Shown in pieces: positions 1 to 8,980 of a stretch of 64,000 nucleotides of DNA. The position numbers were made by a program, and so were the translations under genes. Source of the stretch: RYN-230 sp963770535 (lineage in GTDB: Bacteria; Actinomycetota; Actinomycetes; Streptosporangiales; Streptosporangiaceae); assembly GCA_963770535.1 (NCBI GenBank), contig CAVYPZ010000007.1:310001-374000 (forward strand), read 5' to 3'. The notes beneath the pieces were generated by a model that searched no databases, was not told the DNA's origin, and saw nothing but the letters and a program-made list of their open reading frames with translations. The stretch's first letter is position 1. Every line of letters begins with the position of its first letter.

Positions 1-273
1 CCGTCCACGGGTCCCTGCAGGGCCTCCCGGGGGGCGCGGGCGCGTGGCCTGTGAGCCCTCCGAAACCCGGCTCTGACGTGCAGTAACAGGGCACGGCGTT
101 AGTTTCTATACCGTTTCGTTGCGAAGCCGGAATCTGCCGCGATAGCATCCTCTTCAGCCCGGTAGAGATGCGGGATCTCCCGGGGTTGGCGAAGCAGCCA
201 ATGCATGAGCTATTCAGTGTTAAGTAACCAGACAATGGTGGGTGGCTGAGCAGCTCCTCCCGGGAGGCAAATC

Positions 274-2647
274 GTGTCGGCGAAGGGTGACGGTTCGGCT
301 GGGCGGTCACGCGGCCCTGCTCCCAGGAGCGGCAGGCGTGGCTATACAGTGGCCAGGCCCAGGTCAGACGCATGGTTGTGGATCCTCAACGCCGTCGTCA
401 TAGGGACGGTCGTGCTGGCCGCCGCCGCCGCCGCGACCGCGACCGGCCGCACGGTCGTAGCGGCAAGCGATCATTTCCTGCTTTATTATGCGGGAGTTCT
501 CGCACTTATTGCGCTAACCGCGGAAGTGGGAATTGGGCTGGTCGCTTCTGACCGCATCTTTATGAAGCCCAGCGCCCGGGTCACGGCGCAGGCACTTCAC
601 CGCGCCATGGGATTCGGCGCAATAGCTTTCCTGGCTATTCACATCGTGCTCGAGGTAATCGCGGGCCGGTCGCAGCCGGCCGACGTCGTTATTCCTTTTC
701 TCGATAAGGGAAAGACTTTCTACCTCGGCCTCGGAACCGTCGCGTCCGATATGTTCATCGTGATCATAATGACGGGCATCTACCGGGCCCGGCTGGCCGC
801 GAGGATGTCCCCGAAGGCATGGCGTGTCATCCACGCGTCGGCCTACGCCGCGTGGATCTTCGGACTGGTGCATGGCCTGCTGGGCGGCCGCCCGGCCAAG
901 TCGTTCTTCGGGTTCTCGGGGTTCGTGGCCTGGTCCTATGGCGCCTGCGTGGTCGCGGTGGCCGCTGCCCTGATGGTGCGGCTCGTGGCCAGGAACCGGG
1001 CCGGCAACGAGCTGGCCAGCCACCCGGTGGCGGACGGCGGTGGCACCGGCGGCTGGACCGCCGCCGCCGCCCTGACGGGGGCTGGGGCGCTCCCAGGGGC
1101 CGCGGCGCTGAGCGCTACGGCCGTTCCTGCGCCCGCCCTGGCCGCGGGCTCGCCTGGCGCGCTGGACGGTGCCCGGGCCCGGTCGCGCCAGCCGGGGCGG
1201 GCCCCCCTGGCCCTCCCGGCCGGGGCGCCGGCGGCCCCGCAGCGTGGCCAGATGCGCAGCGCCCCGTATGACGAGCGCGCGGCGTTTCTTGCGGACACCC
1301 GCCGGATCGGGGCCACGGGGCCGATTGGGCCGGGCGGGACCGGGTCGTTCGCCTGGCCCGGGCAGTCCGGCGGAACCGGGCCGGACTCCCGCGAGCGCGC
1401 GGGCCAGTTCGGGCACAACGGTCACGGGCAGGGCGGCTACGGGCACAGCGGTCCCCTGCAGCGGGTCGGTCCGTACGAGCAGACCGGCCCGATGCCGCCG
1501 GTCAGCCGCTACGAGGGCGGCGGCAGCCAGTACGGGCGGACCGGGCAGACCGACCGCCCGGGCCTGTACGCGCAGCTACCTCAGGACCAGACCCACGGCG
1601 GCCAGGTTCCTGGTTACCAGGCGGCCGGTAACCAGGCCGGGTATGGCCCCTCATCCGGATCTGCCCAGCCTGCACCGCCCCGGCCCGGGCCAGCCTGGTA
1701 TGGCCAGCCTGGCTCGCCGGTGATGCCGCGCCAGCACGACCAGACCGGCCCCTACGAGCGGCCGCACGACGACTGGTCCGGCCCGATGCAGCGTGTCGGT
1801 CCCCCGGCGGCTGCTCCCCGGTACGCGGCGGGCAACTACAACGACTGGTCCGGCCCGCTCGAGCGGATCGACCCGGCTGCGCCACCCGGCCAGTACGGGC
1901 TGCCGTCCCCCTATGGCGCGGACGGGCGGTACGGCGGGAGCGCCCACTACGAGCGCCCGCGCGCCGAGCCGCGGTACGAGCGGACCGGCGAGATCGACCG
2001 CTCGGGGCATAACGCGCCAGGCCAGTACGCCCAGCCCCAGGACAGCCACTACGTCCCGCCGGTGTACGGCCAGGAGGGTCAGCCTGGGCAGCCGACGCCG
2101 GGTCAGCGTGAGCAGTCCGGCGAGTACGCGCAGCCGCATCCGGGCCAGTACCGGCAGCGCCCAGTACCAGCAGGCCCAGTACCAGCGCGCAGAGCACCAG
2201 CAGGCCCAGTACCAGCGCGCGGAGCACCAGCTAGCCCAGTACCAGCAGGCCCAGTCCCAGCGCGCGGAGTACCAGCAAGCCCAGCACCAGGAGACCCAGC
2301 ACCAGCAGGCGGAGTACCAGCCGCCTGCGGCGTACGGGCGCGCCGGCCAGCCGGGCCAGTACCAGGCGCCCGGGCAGTACGAGGAGCGCATGCACTACGA
2401 CAGCTACGACCACTATCCACCAGGGCCGGGCGGCCACCCCGGCCATCCCGGCCAGTACGGCCAGCCGGGCCAGTACGGCCGCCCAGACGCCGACCCGCGG
2501 GAGCGGGCCGGGCATTACGCTTCTTTCGCTGAGCAGGATGCCACCTACACGCGGCCACGGTCACCAGGCGCCCGCGATCAGTTCAGCCCGCAGGACGAGA
2601 CCGACCCGCTGAACATCGTGCCGCTGGATACCGGGAATTACTCGTGA
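274..2647 (+). CDS. Cytochrome-b-like membrane protein with long Tyr/Gln/Gly/Pro-rich tail, frameshifted
   Basis: GTG start at 274 has a GGGAGG ribosome site 7 nt upstream. Residues about 30-240 form roughly six membrane helices with paired histidines (LHRAMGFGAI, AIHIVLEV, WRVIHASAYAAW, GLVHGLL) as in ferric-reductase/cytochrome-b-like domains, so a haem-binding quinone or cytoplasmic-donor oxidoreductase subunit is likely. The rest is a disordered tail rich in GQYG/YERTGP motifs. The first frame runs to 2532, but from about 2161 the conserved-looking text (AQYQRAEHQ repeats, then a tail ending PLDTGNYS) is in the +1 frame and stops at 2647, overlapping the GTG of the next gene by 4 bp. One extra base, or two missing, near 2158-2162 therefore breaks the gene. 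The 4-bp overlap implies translational coupling to the NuoF-like partner. Function as its membrane anchor is inferred. Confidence 0.75.
2162..2320 (+). repeat. Tandem 30-bp coding repeat (AQYQRAEHQ unit)
   Basis: A degenerate 30-bp unit coding AQYQRAEHQ(Q/L) is repeated with variants (AQSQRAEYQ, AQHQETQHQ) in the +1 frame of the cytochrome-b-like gene. The frame change sits at its left edge, so slippage in the repeat could have produced it. Confidence 0.65.
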
Positions 2648-4245
2648 ACTCACTTGCGCCGCCCCAGGCGATGCGGATTGGCCGGGCCCGGCTAACCGCC
2701 GGCCTGGATCGCTTTGAGCGCATTGATCTCACCACGCATCAGGAGATCTTCGGGCCTATGCGCCGGGTGACCGCGCGCCAGATGATCGAAATGGTGGAAA
2801 GCGTCAACTTGCGGGGGCGTGGCGGGGCCGCTTTCCCTTTTGCCCGCAAGGTGCGTGCGGTGGTCGACAACGCAGCCGCCCGCAAGTGCAAGCCGATGAT
2901 CCTCATCAACGGGACCGAGGGAGAGCCGGGCAGCGCCAAGGACAAGATGCTGCTCCTCCGCTCGCCGTACCTGGTGCTGGGCGGCGCCCTGCTCGCTGCC
3001 CGGGCGCTGAGCGCCAAGATGATCATTATCGGGGTGACGGACAGTGCAGTGGCGGCCTCGGTGGCCGAGGCGGCGCGCGCCGAGCCGGACCTCAAGAAGA
3101 TCGTCCGCGTTGTGGAGGTACCCGACCGGTTCGTGTCCGGTGAGGGCGGCGCGCTGGTCAACGCCGTGAACGGCAAGATCGCGCTGCCGCCGGGCAAGAA
3201 GCGCCGGGCCGCCGAGACCGGGGTCGACGGGCTGCCGACGCTGCTGTCCAACGCCGAAACGTTCGCCCAGCTCGCCGTTCTGGCCATGCTGGGCCAGGAA
3301 GGGTACGCGTCGGACGGGACCCCGGACGAGCCGGGCACGGTCCTGCTCACCGTCGGCGGCTCCGCGGGCCGCCCGGCCGTGGTCGAGGTGCCCACCGGGA
3401 TCCCGCTGGGCACCGTGCTGGACATCTGCGAGGCGACCGCGTTCGACGGGGTGCTGGTCGGCGGCTACCACGGCATGTGGCTGCCCGCCGAGGTCGCCGA
3501 CGATGTGCCGGTCTCCCGGGCAGGCCTGGATGCGGCGGGTGGCACGCTTGGCGCCGGCGTCGTGATGCCCCTCGGGGGCACCTGCCCGCTCGGTGAAGTC
3601 GCACGGGTGGTCCGTTATCTGGCTAAAGAATCCTCCGGGCAGTGCGGGCCGTGCAAGCTGGGCCTGCCCGGCCTGGCCCGCTCGGTGAGCGCGCTGGCGG
3701 ACGGCTCGGGTGGCATGGACACCCTCGACACGGCCCGCCGCACGGCGGCGGTGGTCCGCGGGCGGGGCGCCTGCTCCCACCCCGACGGTGTCTCCCGGTT
3801 CGTGCTCTCCGCCCTGGACGTGTTCAGCGACGACCTCACCACGCACCTGTTCCGCGGCTCATGTGGCCGCAAGACCCGCGGCATCCTGCCGCTGGGGCCC
3901 GAGGAGTCCGAGGTGCGGCTGAAGGTGGACTGGGCGCGCTGCGACGGGCACGGGCTGTGCGCCAAGATCGCCCCGGAAATGGTCCAGCTGGACAGCCAGG
4001 GGTACCCGGCGTTCCTGGACATGCCCGTGCCGTTCTGGCTGGAGCGTGAGGCGCAGCAGGCGGTCGAGATGTGCCCCGCCATGGCGCTCAGCCTGGGCTC
4101 GGCGGCCACATGGGAGCGCGACACCACACGGTCGGGCACGGCCATCAGCGCCTCGCAGCCGACCGGGCTGCTGCTGTCCAGCTCCGACAGCCAGCGGCGC
4201 CAGCTGCCGGGGGCGCCCCGGCAGCTGCCTGGCCCGCGTGGCTGA
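2644..4245 (+). CDS. NuoF-like NADH-binding flavoprotein with C-terminal CxxHxxC ferredoxin domain
   Basis: This 533-aa protein has the FMN loop RGRGGAAFP (residues about 57-65), the NADH-side motif NGTEGEPGSAKDK (90-101), an SLBB segment, and the iron-sulfur region ESSGQCGPC (329-337) with C377. In complex I NuoF the motif is ESCGxCxPC; here the first cysteine is Ser331, leaving C334, C337 and C377. A ferredoxin follows: C433-x2-H436-x2-C439 and C477-P, the CxxHxxC...CP pattern of actinobacterial P450-type ferredoxins. The family moves electrons from NAD(P)H through FMN. With the coupled membrane cytochrome it probably forms a two-subunit electron-transfer complex outside complex I; donor, acceptor and direction cannot be read. 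GTG at 2644 is fixed by the 4-bp overlap. Confidence 0.85.
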   Translation: MNSLAPPQAMRIGRARLTAGLDRFERIDLTTHQEIFGPMRRVTARQMIEMVESVNLRGRGGAAFPFARKVRAVVDNAAARKCKPMILINGTEGEPGSAKDKMLLLRSPYLVLGGALLAARALSAKMIIIGVTDSAVAASVAEAARAEPDLKKIVRVVEVPDRFVSGEGGALVNAVNGKIALPPGKKRRAAETGVDGLPTLLSNAETFAQLAVLAMLGQEGYASDGTPDEPGTVLLTVGGSAGRPAVVEVPTGIPLGTVLDICEATAFDGVLVGGYHGMWLPAEVADDVPVSRAGLDAAGGTLGAGVVMPLGGTCPLGEVARVVRYLAKESSGQCGPCKLGLPGLARSVSALADGSGGMDTLDTARRTAAVVRGRGACSHPDGVSRFVLSALDVFSDDLTTHLFRGSCGRKTRGILPLGPEESEVRLKVDWARCDGHGLCAKIAPEMVQLDSQGYPAFLDMPVPFWLEREAQQAVEMCPAMALSLGSAATWERDTTRSGTAISASQPTGLLLSSSDSQRRQLPGAPRQLPGPRG

Positions 4246-4388
4246 TTTCCCGCGCCGCTGACTTCCCGCGCCGCTGCCGCCCGCTGCCGCCCGCGGCCAC
4301 GCGCCGCCTCCTGCTTCGCGGGCTCCCGGCCGCGCAGTAGCCTCGGGCTCCGGGGCACCATCCGAGAACGGCCGAGACGGAGAACCAG

Positions 4389-5396
4389 ATGAGGGTTGCC
4401 CGGTTGCACGCGGTCGGAGACCTGCGCCTGGGGGACGAGCCGACGCCGGTGCCCGGCCCGGGAGAGAGCCTGGTGCGGGTCACGGCCATCGGCATCTGCG
4501 GCTCGGACCTGCACTGGTGGGACCAGGGTGGCATCGGTGACGCGGCCCTGGATCACCCTCTGGTGCTCGGCCACGAAGCGGCCGGGGTGATCGTGGACGG
4601 TCCGCGGCGCGGTGAGCGGGTGGCCATCGACCCCGCGATCCCCGACGGGACCTGCAGGCTGTGCCGCGAGGGCTACTACAACTTGTGCCTGCACATCCGG
4701 TTCGCCGGGCACGGGAAGCAGGATGGGGCCCTGCGCGAGTTCATGACGTGGCCGGACGAGCTGCTGCACCCCCTGCCGGACGAGGTCAGTGACATCAGCG
4801 GAGCGGTGCTGGAACCCCTCGGTGTGGCCATCCACGCGTTCGACCTGGGCCATGTGCGCCTCGGGGCGCCGGCGGTGGTGGTCGGCGCCGGGCCGATCGG
4901 GTTGCTGCTCGTGCAGTTGCTCCAGCTGGGGGGCGCGGGCGCGGTGACCGTGTTCGAGCCGCTGCCGCACCGCCGCGCGGCCGCCGCCGCCCTGGGCGCG
5001 GCGGTGGCGGACCCGGCAGAGGCCGCCGATCCCGCGGCCCTGCGCGCCCTGGTCGGTGAGGGCGCGGCCGTGGCCTTCGAGATCGCGGGCAGCAGCGAGG
5101 CGGTGCAGCTGGCCATGGCCGCCACGTGGGCAGGTGGACGGGTGGTGCTGGGCGGCATCCCCGATGATGACATGACCACGTTCCGGGCGGCGGTGGCCCG
5201 CCGCAAAGGGCTCACGATCGCGATGGTCCGCCGGATGAACGAGGTCTATCCCCGGGCCATCGAGCTGGCCGCGGCCGGGAAGGTGGACCTGGCGTCGCTG
5301 GTCACCGGCCGCTACCCGCTGCAGGATGCGGCCATTGCCTTCGGGAACGCGTCCCGCCGCACGGGCCTGAAGGTCATCATCGAGCCCGCCCCCTGA
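4389..5396 (+). CDS. Zinc-type MDR alcohol/polyol dehydrogenase
   Basis: The 335-aa protein is a medium-chain dehydrogenase of the sorbitol/L-idonate/threonine dehydrogenase type. Catalytic zinc ligands are C37 (GICGSD) and H62-E63 (GHEAAG); the Rossmann motif VVGAGPIG lies near residue 157. In the structural-zinc lobe the usual four cysteines are reduced to three (C89, C92, C100), with Asp86 where the first is expected, so that zinc may be absent as in some sorbitol dehydrogenases. It would oxidise a secondary alcohol or polyol with NAD(P)+ in the cytosol; the substrate is not predictable. ATG at 4389 follows AGAACCAG, a weak ribosome site. It stands alone between two noncoding stretches. 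Confidence 0.85.
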   Translation: MRVARLHAVGDLRLGDEPTPVPGPGESLVRVTAIGICGSDLHWWDQGGIGDAALDHPLVLGHEAAGVIVDGPRRGERVAIDPAIPDGTCRLCREGYYNLCLHIRFAGHGKQDGALREFMTWPDELLHPLPDEVSDISGAVLEPLGVAIHAFDLGHVRLGAPAVVVGAGPIGLLLVQLLQLGGAGAVTVFEPLPHRRAAAAALGAAVADPAEAADPAALRALVGEGAAVAFEIAGSSEAVQLAMAATWAGGRVVLGGIPDDDMTTFRAAVARRKGLTIAMVRRMNEVYPRAIELAAAGKVDLASLVTGRYPLQDAAIAFGNASRRTGLKVIIEPAP

Positions 5397-5460
5397 CGTC
5401 CGGGCCCGGGTCGCGGGCGGAATCTGCTGCCCCCGCAGTCTTTAGCCCCACGTACGGTCC

Positions 5461-5540
5461 GTCCCTCCTGCGCCCTGTCCCTCCTGCGTCCCGTCCCTCC
5501 TGCGCCCCGTCCCTCCTGCGTCCCGTCCCTCCTGCGCCGG
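5461..5540 (+). repeat. Five tandem copies of a 16-bp C-rich repeat
   Basis: Five consecutive 16-bp units of the form GTCCCTCCTGCGYCCN run without gaps. They lie in the 483-bp noncoding stretch 5397-5879 after the dehydrogenase. No spacers, so not CRISPR; a variable-number repeat is the simplest reading. Confidence 0.85.
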
Positions 5541-5695
5541 CCCTGCCGCCCGGATTATTGCGGCCTGAGTGACTAGTGTGACGTTTGTGGAGTGTTCCGG
5601 GTAGCGGCCTGGCCGCCGCCCGGCGGGGGTGGTTCTCTCCTGTGTCCTGCGTGGCTGGTGTTACCCATGTGCCCCCAACCGGGGCTTGCCGCCAT

Positions 5696-5744
5696 CATGA
5701 TCATGGATTAACTGGGCCTCGAGGCCCACCAAACCCATGATCAT
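5696..5744. repeat. Palindromic noncoding element
   Basis: CATGATCATG (5696-5705, itself palindromic) and CCATGATCAT (5735-5744) form inverted arms around a perfect 14-bp palindrome GGGCCTCGAGGCCC (5714-5727). It resembles a short dispersed palindromic repeat or a hairpin in RNA. No gene overlaps it; the rest of 5397-5879 shows only the 16-bp repeat and a promoter. Confidence 0.55.
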
Positions 5745-5866
5745 TAACTCGTGGCCGCGCACTTTCCATGGCACCTGCCAACGGGGCTGGCCCCCTGACC
5801 ATTCGCGTCCACGACCGCCGCCAACCCCGGTCCCGCCGGCTGCGGGGAAGGGGGGCGGCCGGCGGG

Positions 5867-5880
5867 TAATATCCGGCGGG
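5867..5880 (+). promoter_or_regulatory. -10 box TAATAT for leaderless thioesterase mRNA
   Basis: TAATAT (5867-5872) ends 7 nt before the GTG start at 5880 and there is no Shine-Dalgarno sequence, so transcription probably begins at the start codon. No convincing -35 box. Confidence 0.45.
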
Positions 5881-6704
5881 TGGCCGATAGCTTCTATGTC
5901 CCCGTGCGGAACGGCACCTGGCGGGCGACCACGCACACCACTGGCCCCTGGGATGAACGTAGCCAGCACGGCGGCCCGCCGAGCGCGCTGCTGGGCCGGG
6001 CCATCCAGCACTACGCCCCCCGCGACGACATGATCGTGAGCCGGTTCACCTGCGAGATCCTCGGCGCCATCCCGGTCGGGGACCTGGACGTGCAGGCCCG
6101 CCTGGTCCGACCGGGCCGCAGTGTGGAGTTCCTGGAAGCGGTGGCCACCGCGGGCGGCCGTGACGTGGCCCGGGCCAGTGCCTGGCGGGTGCAGCGCACC
6201 ACCAGCGAGACCGTGCTGCCGTATGCGGACCCCCCCTCGGTGGGCCCCCCGCCGGCCCTCCCGGACCACACCGCGGCCGGGCCGCCGGAGGGCTGGATCG
6301 ACGGGTACCTGTCCGCTATCGAGTGGCGGCCGGTCCGCGGCCACTTCGCCGAGCCTGGCCCGGCCACGGCCTGGGCCCGGCTGCGGTACCCCCTGGTCGC
6401 GGACGAGGAAACCGGCCCGCTGGAGCGGGTGCTGGCCGTCGCGGACAGCGGCAACGGCCTGTCCGGCGAGCTGGACATCACCGAGTGGCATTTCATCAAC
6501 CCCGAGCTCACCGTGCACCTGCACCGGGAAGCGGCGGGCGAGTGGGTCTGCGTGGACGCGCAGACCGCGATCTCCGCGGGCGGGGCCGGCCTGGCTACCT
6601 CCGTCCTCTCGGATACCAGCGGCCGGCTGGGTGTGGGTGCCCAGTCGCTACTGGTCAGCCGCCGGCGGCCAGCGCCGCCCCGAGCCGGGTCTGCCGGTAC
6701 ATAA
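5880..6704 (+). CDS. Acyl-CoA thioesterase-like (double hotdog) protein
   Basis: The 274-aa protein matches the actinobacterial thioesterase-family layout of two hotdog halves. The N-terminal part contains HGGPPSALLGRAI (around residue 30), typical of the first hotdog helix; the second half carries SGNGLSGELD and WHFINPELTVHLHR, typical of TesB-like acyl-CoA thioesterases. It would hydrolyse acyl-CoA thioesters in the cytosol; chain-length preference is unknown. GTG start with a -10 box directly upstream suggests a leaderless transcript. Its 3' end overlaps the convergent ArsR-type regulator by 50 bp (6655-6704), so the two messages are antisense at their ends. Confidence 0.8.
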   Translation: MADSFYVPVRNGTWRATTHTTGPWDERSQHGGPPSALLGRAIQHYAPRDDMIVSRFTCEILGAIPVGDLDVQARLVRPGRSVEFLEAVATAGGRDVARASAWRVQRTTSETVLPYADPPSVGPPPALPDHTAAGPPEGWIDGYLSAIEWRPVRGHFAEPGPATAWARLRYPLVADEETGPLERVLAVADSGNGLSGELDITEWHFINPELTVHLHREAAGEWVCVDAQTAISAGGAGLATSVLSDTSGRLGVGAQSLLVSRRRPAPPRAGSAGT

Positions 6705-7635
6705 CCGCGTGCCGCTGCCGCCTGCTGCTGACCAGCCGGGCGTCCCGCAACGCGGAGAGGTGCTCGGACACCGTGCTCGCGGCGAGGCTGTGCCGCCGGG
6801 CCAGGGTGCCGGTCGAGGCCGGCTCGGCGAGCGACTCCAGCAGCGCGCCACGGGTCCGGCCCAGCAGCCGGGCCAGCGCGTCTGACTGGGACGTCCGGGC
6901 AGGCTGCCACAGCTCGGCGATGCCACGGGCCGGGTAGGACAGGGCAGGCCGGGACGGCGGGTCGATCACGGCGGCCAGGCTCGGCCAGCCGAACGCACTC
7001 GGCATGAGCAGCAGCCCGGCTCCGCCGAGATGCCGCCGGGCCGGTTCCATCCCCGAGATGACCAGCGAATGCCCGGTCCAGCGCACCCGGGGGTGCAGGT
7101 CGCCGAGCATCCGCTCCAGCCCGAAGTCCGCGAGGGTCTGGGTGCGGAAGGCCACATCCGCCTCGATCCGGTCCCGCAGCCGCGGCCAGTGCGGCTCGAC
7201 CAGCAGCTGCCAGCATTGCTCGAGGATGTCCGCGGCGGTGTCCCGGGTGGCGGCCGGATCGGCCAGCAATTCCCACGCGCCGGGCGGGACCGGCACCCCG
7301 GACCGCTCAGCCAGTGACCGCCCCACCTCGTGGGCGACCTGCTCCGGCGGGGTGGCCCGGACGCGGGCGAGCTCGGCCCTCATGTCCGCGTGCGGGACAT
7401 CCGGGACGGGGCTGAGGAAGTCAGGCGTCCAGCCGTGGCGGGGGGTGAGCATCAGCAGTGGCCGCAGGTCCAGCCGTTCTGCTTCTGGCCGCACGGCCTC
7501 GAGCCAGGGCAGGTGGTAGGGGTGCCGCTGCGGTTCGGCGATCACCCGGATCGCGTGCACGGTCTCCCAGGCGGGCGAGACCACGAACCGGGTCCGGGCC
7601 GGGTCGTCCGGCCCGAACACCATGGTCACGCTCAT
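6655..7635 (-). CDS. ArsR-type winged-helix regulator with DUF5937-like N-terminus
   Basis: About 326 aa. The C-terminal 70 residues form a winged helix (RTRGALLESLAEPASTGTLARRHSLAASTVSEHLSALRDA, read in parts), as in ArsR repressors; the long N-terminal region is the DUF5937-like extension common in actinomycetes. I start it at ATG 7635: the longer reading from 7722 would cover the operator and the start region of the divergent gene. It probably represses itself and the adjacent MFS exporter through the palindrome at 7653-7682. The inducer is unknown; a drug or metabolite carried by the MFS protein is a reasonable guess. Confidence 0.8.
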   Translation of the reverse strand: MSVTMVFGPDDPARTRFVVSPAWETVHAIRVIAEPQRHPYHLPWLEAVRPEAERLDLRPLLMLTPRHGWTPDFLSPVPDVPHADMRAELARVRATPPEQVAHEVGRSLAERSGVPVPPGAWELLADPAATRDTAADILEQCWQLLVEPHWPRLRDRIEADVAFRTQTLADFGLERMLGDLHPRVRWTGHSLVISGMEPARRHLGGAGLLLMPSAFGWPSLAAVIDPPSRPALSYPARGIAELWQPARTSQSDALARLLGRTRGALLESLAEPASTGTLARRHSLAASTVSEHLSALRDARLVSSRRQRHAVMYRQTRLGAALAAGG

Positions 7636-7652
7636 CGCACCATCCCGCTGAA

Positions 7653-7682
7653 CCAGGGATTCGGCAGACACCGAATCTCTGG
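7653..7682. promoter_or_regulatory. Inverted-repeat operator between ArsR gene and MFS gene
   Basis: Arms CCAGGGATTCGG and CCGAATCTCTGG match at 11 of 12 positions around a 6-bp centre (CAGACA). The site lies 18 bp upstream of the regulator's ATG and 33 bp upstream of the MFS GTG, the expected place for a shared repressor site. Confidence 0.75.
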
Positions 7683-7714
7683 TCCTCATGGTAGCTGCCG
7701 GCCAGCCTTGGCCC

Positions 7715-8965
7715 GTGACCACTTCTGCCCCGGCCTCCGCGACGGAGCCCGCCCCGGCCGCCCGGGCACGCTACCGCGACGTGCTCGGCGTGGCCGAGTT
7801 CCGGGCCATCTTCGTGGCCAACATCGTGTCGATGCTCGGCACCGTCGTCGCCTCGGTCGCTCTCACCGTGCTCGTCTACGAGCAGACCAGGTCCGCGGCG
7901 CTGGCCGCCTCGGTGATGGCCCTGGCCTTCCTGCCCTACCTGCTGGGCGGGGTCCTCATGGGCGCGGCCGCGGACCGGTGGGCTCCCCGCCGGGTCCTGG
8001 TAATCCTCGACCTGCTCAGTGCGGTGCTGGTGGGGGTCATGGTGATCCCGGGCATGCCGGTCGCCGCGCTGCTCGCGCTCCTGTTCGCAAACGGCCTGCT
8101 CGCCCCCGTTTACCAGGGCGTGCGGGCCGCCATGCTGCCGGACGTGCTGGCGCCGGGTCCCGCGTACATCCTGGGCCGGTCCATGATGCGCCTCGTCTCC
8201 CAGTCCGCCCAGATCGTCGGAGACGGGGCGGGCGGGCTGCTGCTCACGGTGACGTCCCCGCGTGGTGCGCTGGCCCTCGACGCGGCGTCGTTCCTCGGCT
8301 CGGCCCTGCTGCTGCGCTGTGGCCTGACCCGGCGTCCCGCACGCCGGGCCGGGGGCGGGGCGGCCTCGATGACGCGGGATTCGCTCCGCGGGATCCGCGG
8401 CGTGCTCAGCCACCGGCGGGTCCGGCGCCTGCTGCTGTTCAGCTGGCTCGTGCCGGCCTGTGCGGTGGCCCCGGAGGCCCTCGCCGCGCCCTACGCCAGC
8501 CACATCGGTGCGCCGGTCCACGTGGTGGGCTACCTGCTCATGGCCATTCCGGCCGGGACCGTACTAGCCGACCTGATCGCGGCGCGGATGCTGCGGGCCC
8601 GCGCGCAGCGGCGGCTCATCGTGCCTGCCGCGCTGCTGGGTTTCGTGCCGCTGGCCGGGTTCGCGGCGAGCCCGGCCCTGGGCGTGGCCCTGGCCCTGCT
8701 GGTGATCTGCGGCCTGGGTTCTGCGTGGGGCGCCGGGCTGGACGGGCTGATGATCGGCGAGGCCCCGCCGGAACTGCGCGGCCGGGTCCTGGCCCTGGCC
8801 AGTGCCGGGCTGATGTTCATCCAGGGCGCCGGGTTCGCGCTGTGGGGTATCGCCGCACAGTACCTCCCCGTAACCGTGGTCATCCCGGCCGCGGCCGCGG
8901 CCGGCATCCTCGTGGTCCTGCTACTCCGCCCGGCTTCCGTCGCAGCGGCTGCGGATTGCGGTTGA
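7715..8965 (+). CDS. MFS transporter (MFS_3/EntS-like exporter)
   Basis: About 416 aa with roughly 12 hydrophobic helices and the sequence feel of MFS_3/EntS exporters: N-terminal helix FRAIFVANIVSMLGTVVASVAL, loop GAAADRWAPRRVL (a D-R-x-G/A-x-R-R type motif between helices 2 and 3), and a second-half counterpart ADLIAARMLRARAQRR. It should export a small molecule using the proton gradient. The GTG at 7715 is preferred over ATG 7688 because the latter begins only 5 bp after the operator. Co-regulation with the divergent ArsR protein is inferred from the shared palindrome. Confidence 0.85.
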   Translation: MTTSAPASATEPAPAARARYRDVLGVAEFRAIFVANIVSMLGTVVASVALTVLVYEQTRSAALAASVMALAFLPYLLGGVLMGAAADRWAPRRVLVILDLLSAVLVGVMVIPGMPVAALLALLFANGLLAPVYQGVRAAMLPDVLAPGPAYILGRSMMRLVSQSAQIVGDGAGGLLLTVTSPRGALALDAASFLGSALLLRCGLTRRPARRAGGGAASMTRDSLRGIRGVLSHRRVRRLLLFSWLVPACAVAPEALAAPYASHIGAPVHVVGYLLMAIPAGTVLADLIAARMLRARAQRRLIVPAALLGFVPLAGFAASPALGVALALLVICGLGSAWGAGLDGLMIGEAPPELRGRVLALASAGLMFIQGAGFALWGIAAQYLPVTVVIPAAAAAGILVVLLLRPASVAAAADCG

Positions 8966-8980
8966 CCGGCGACGGGCACG

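Noticed and set aside
5461..5540. CRISPR-like repeat array
   Set aside because: Units are contiguous 16-mers without spacers and no cas genes are nearby.
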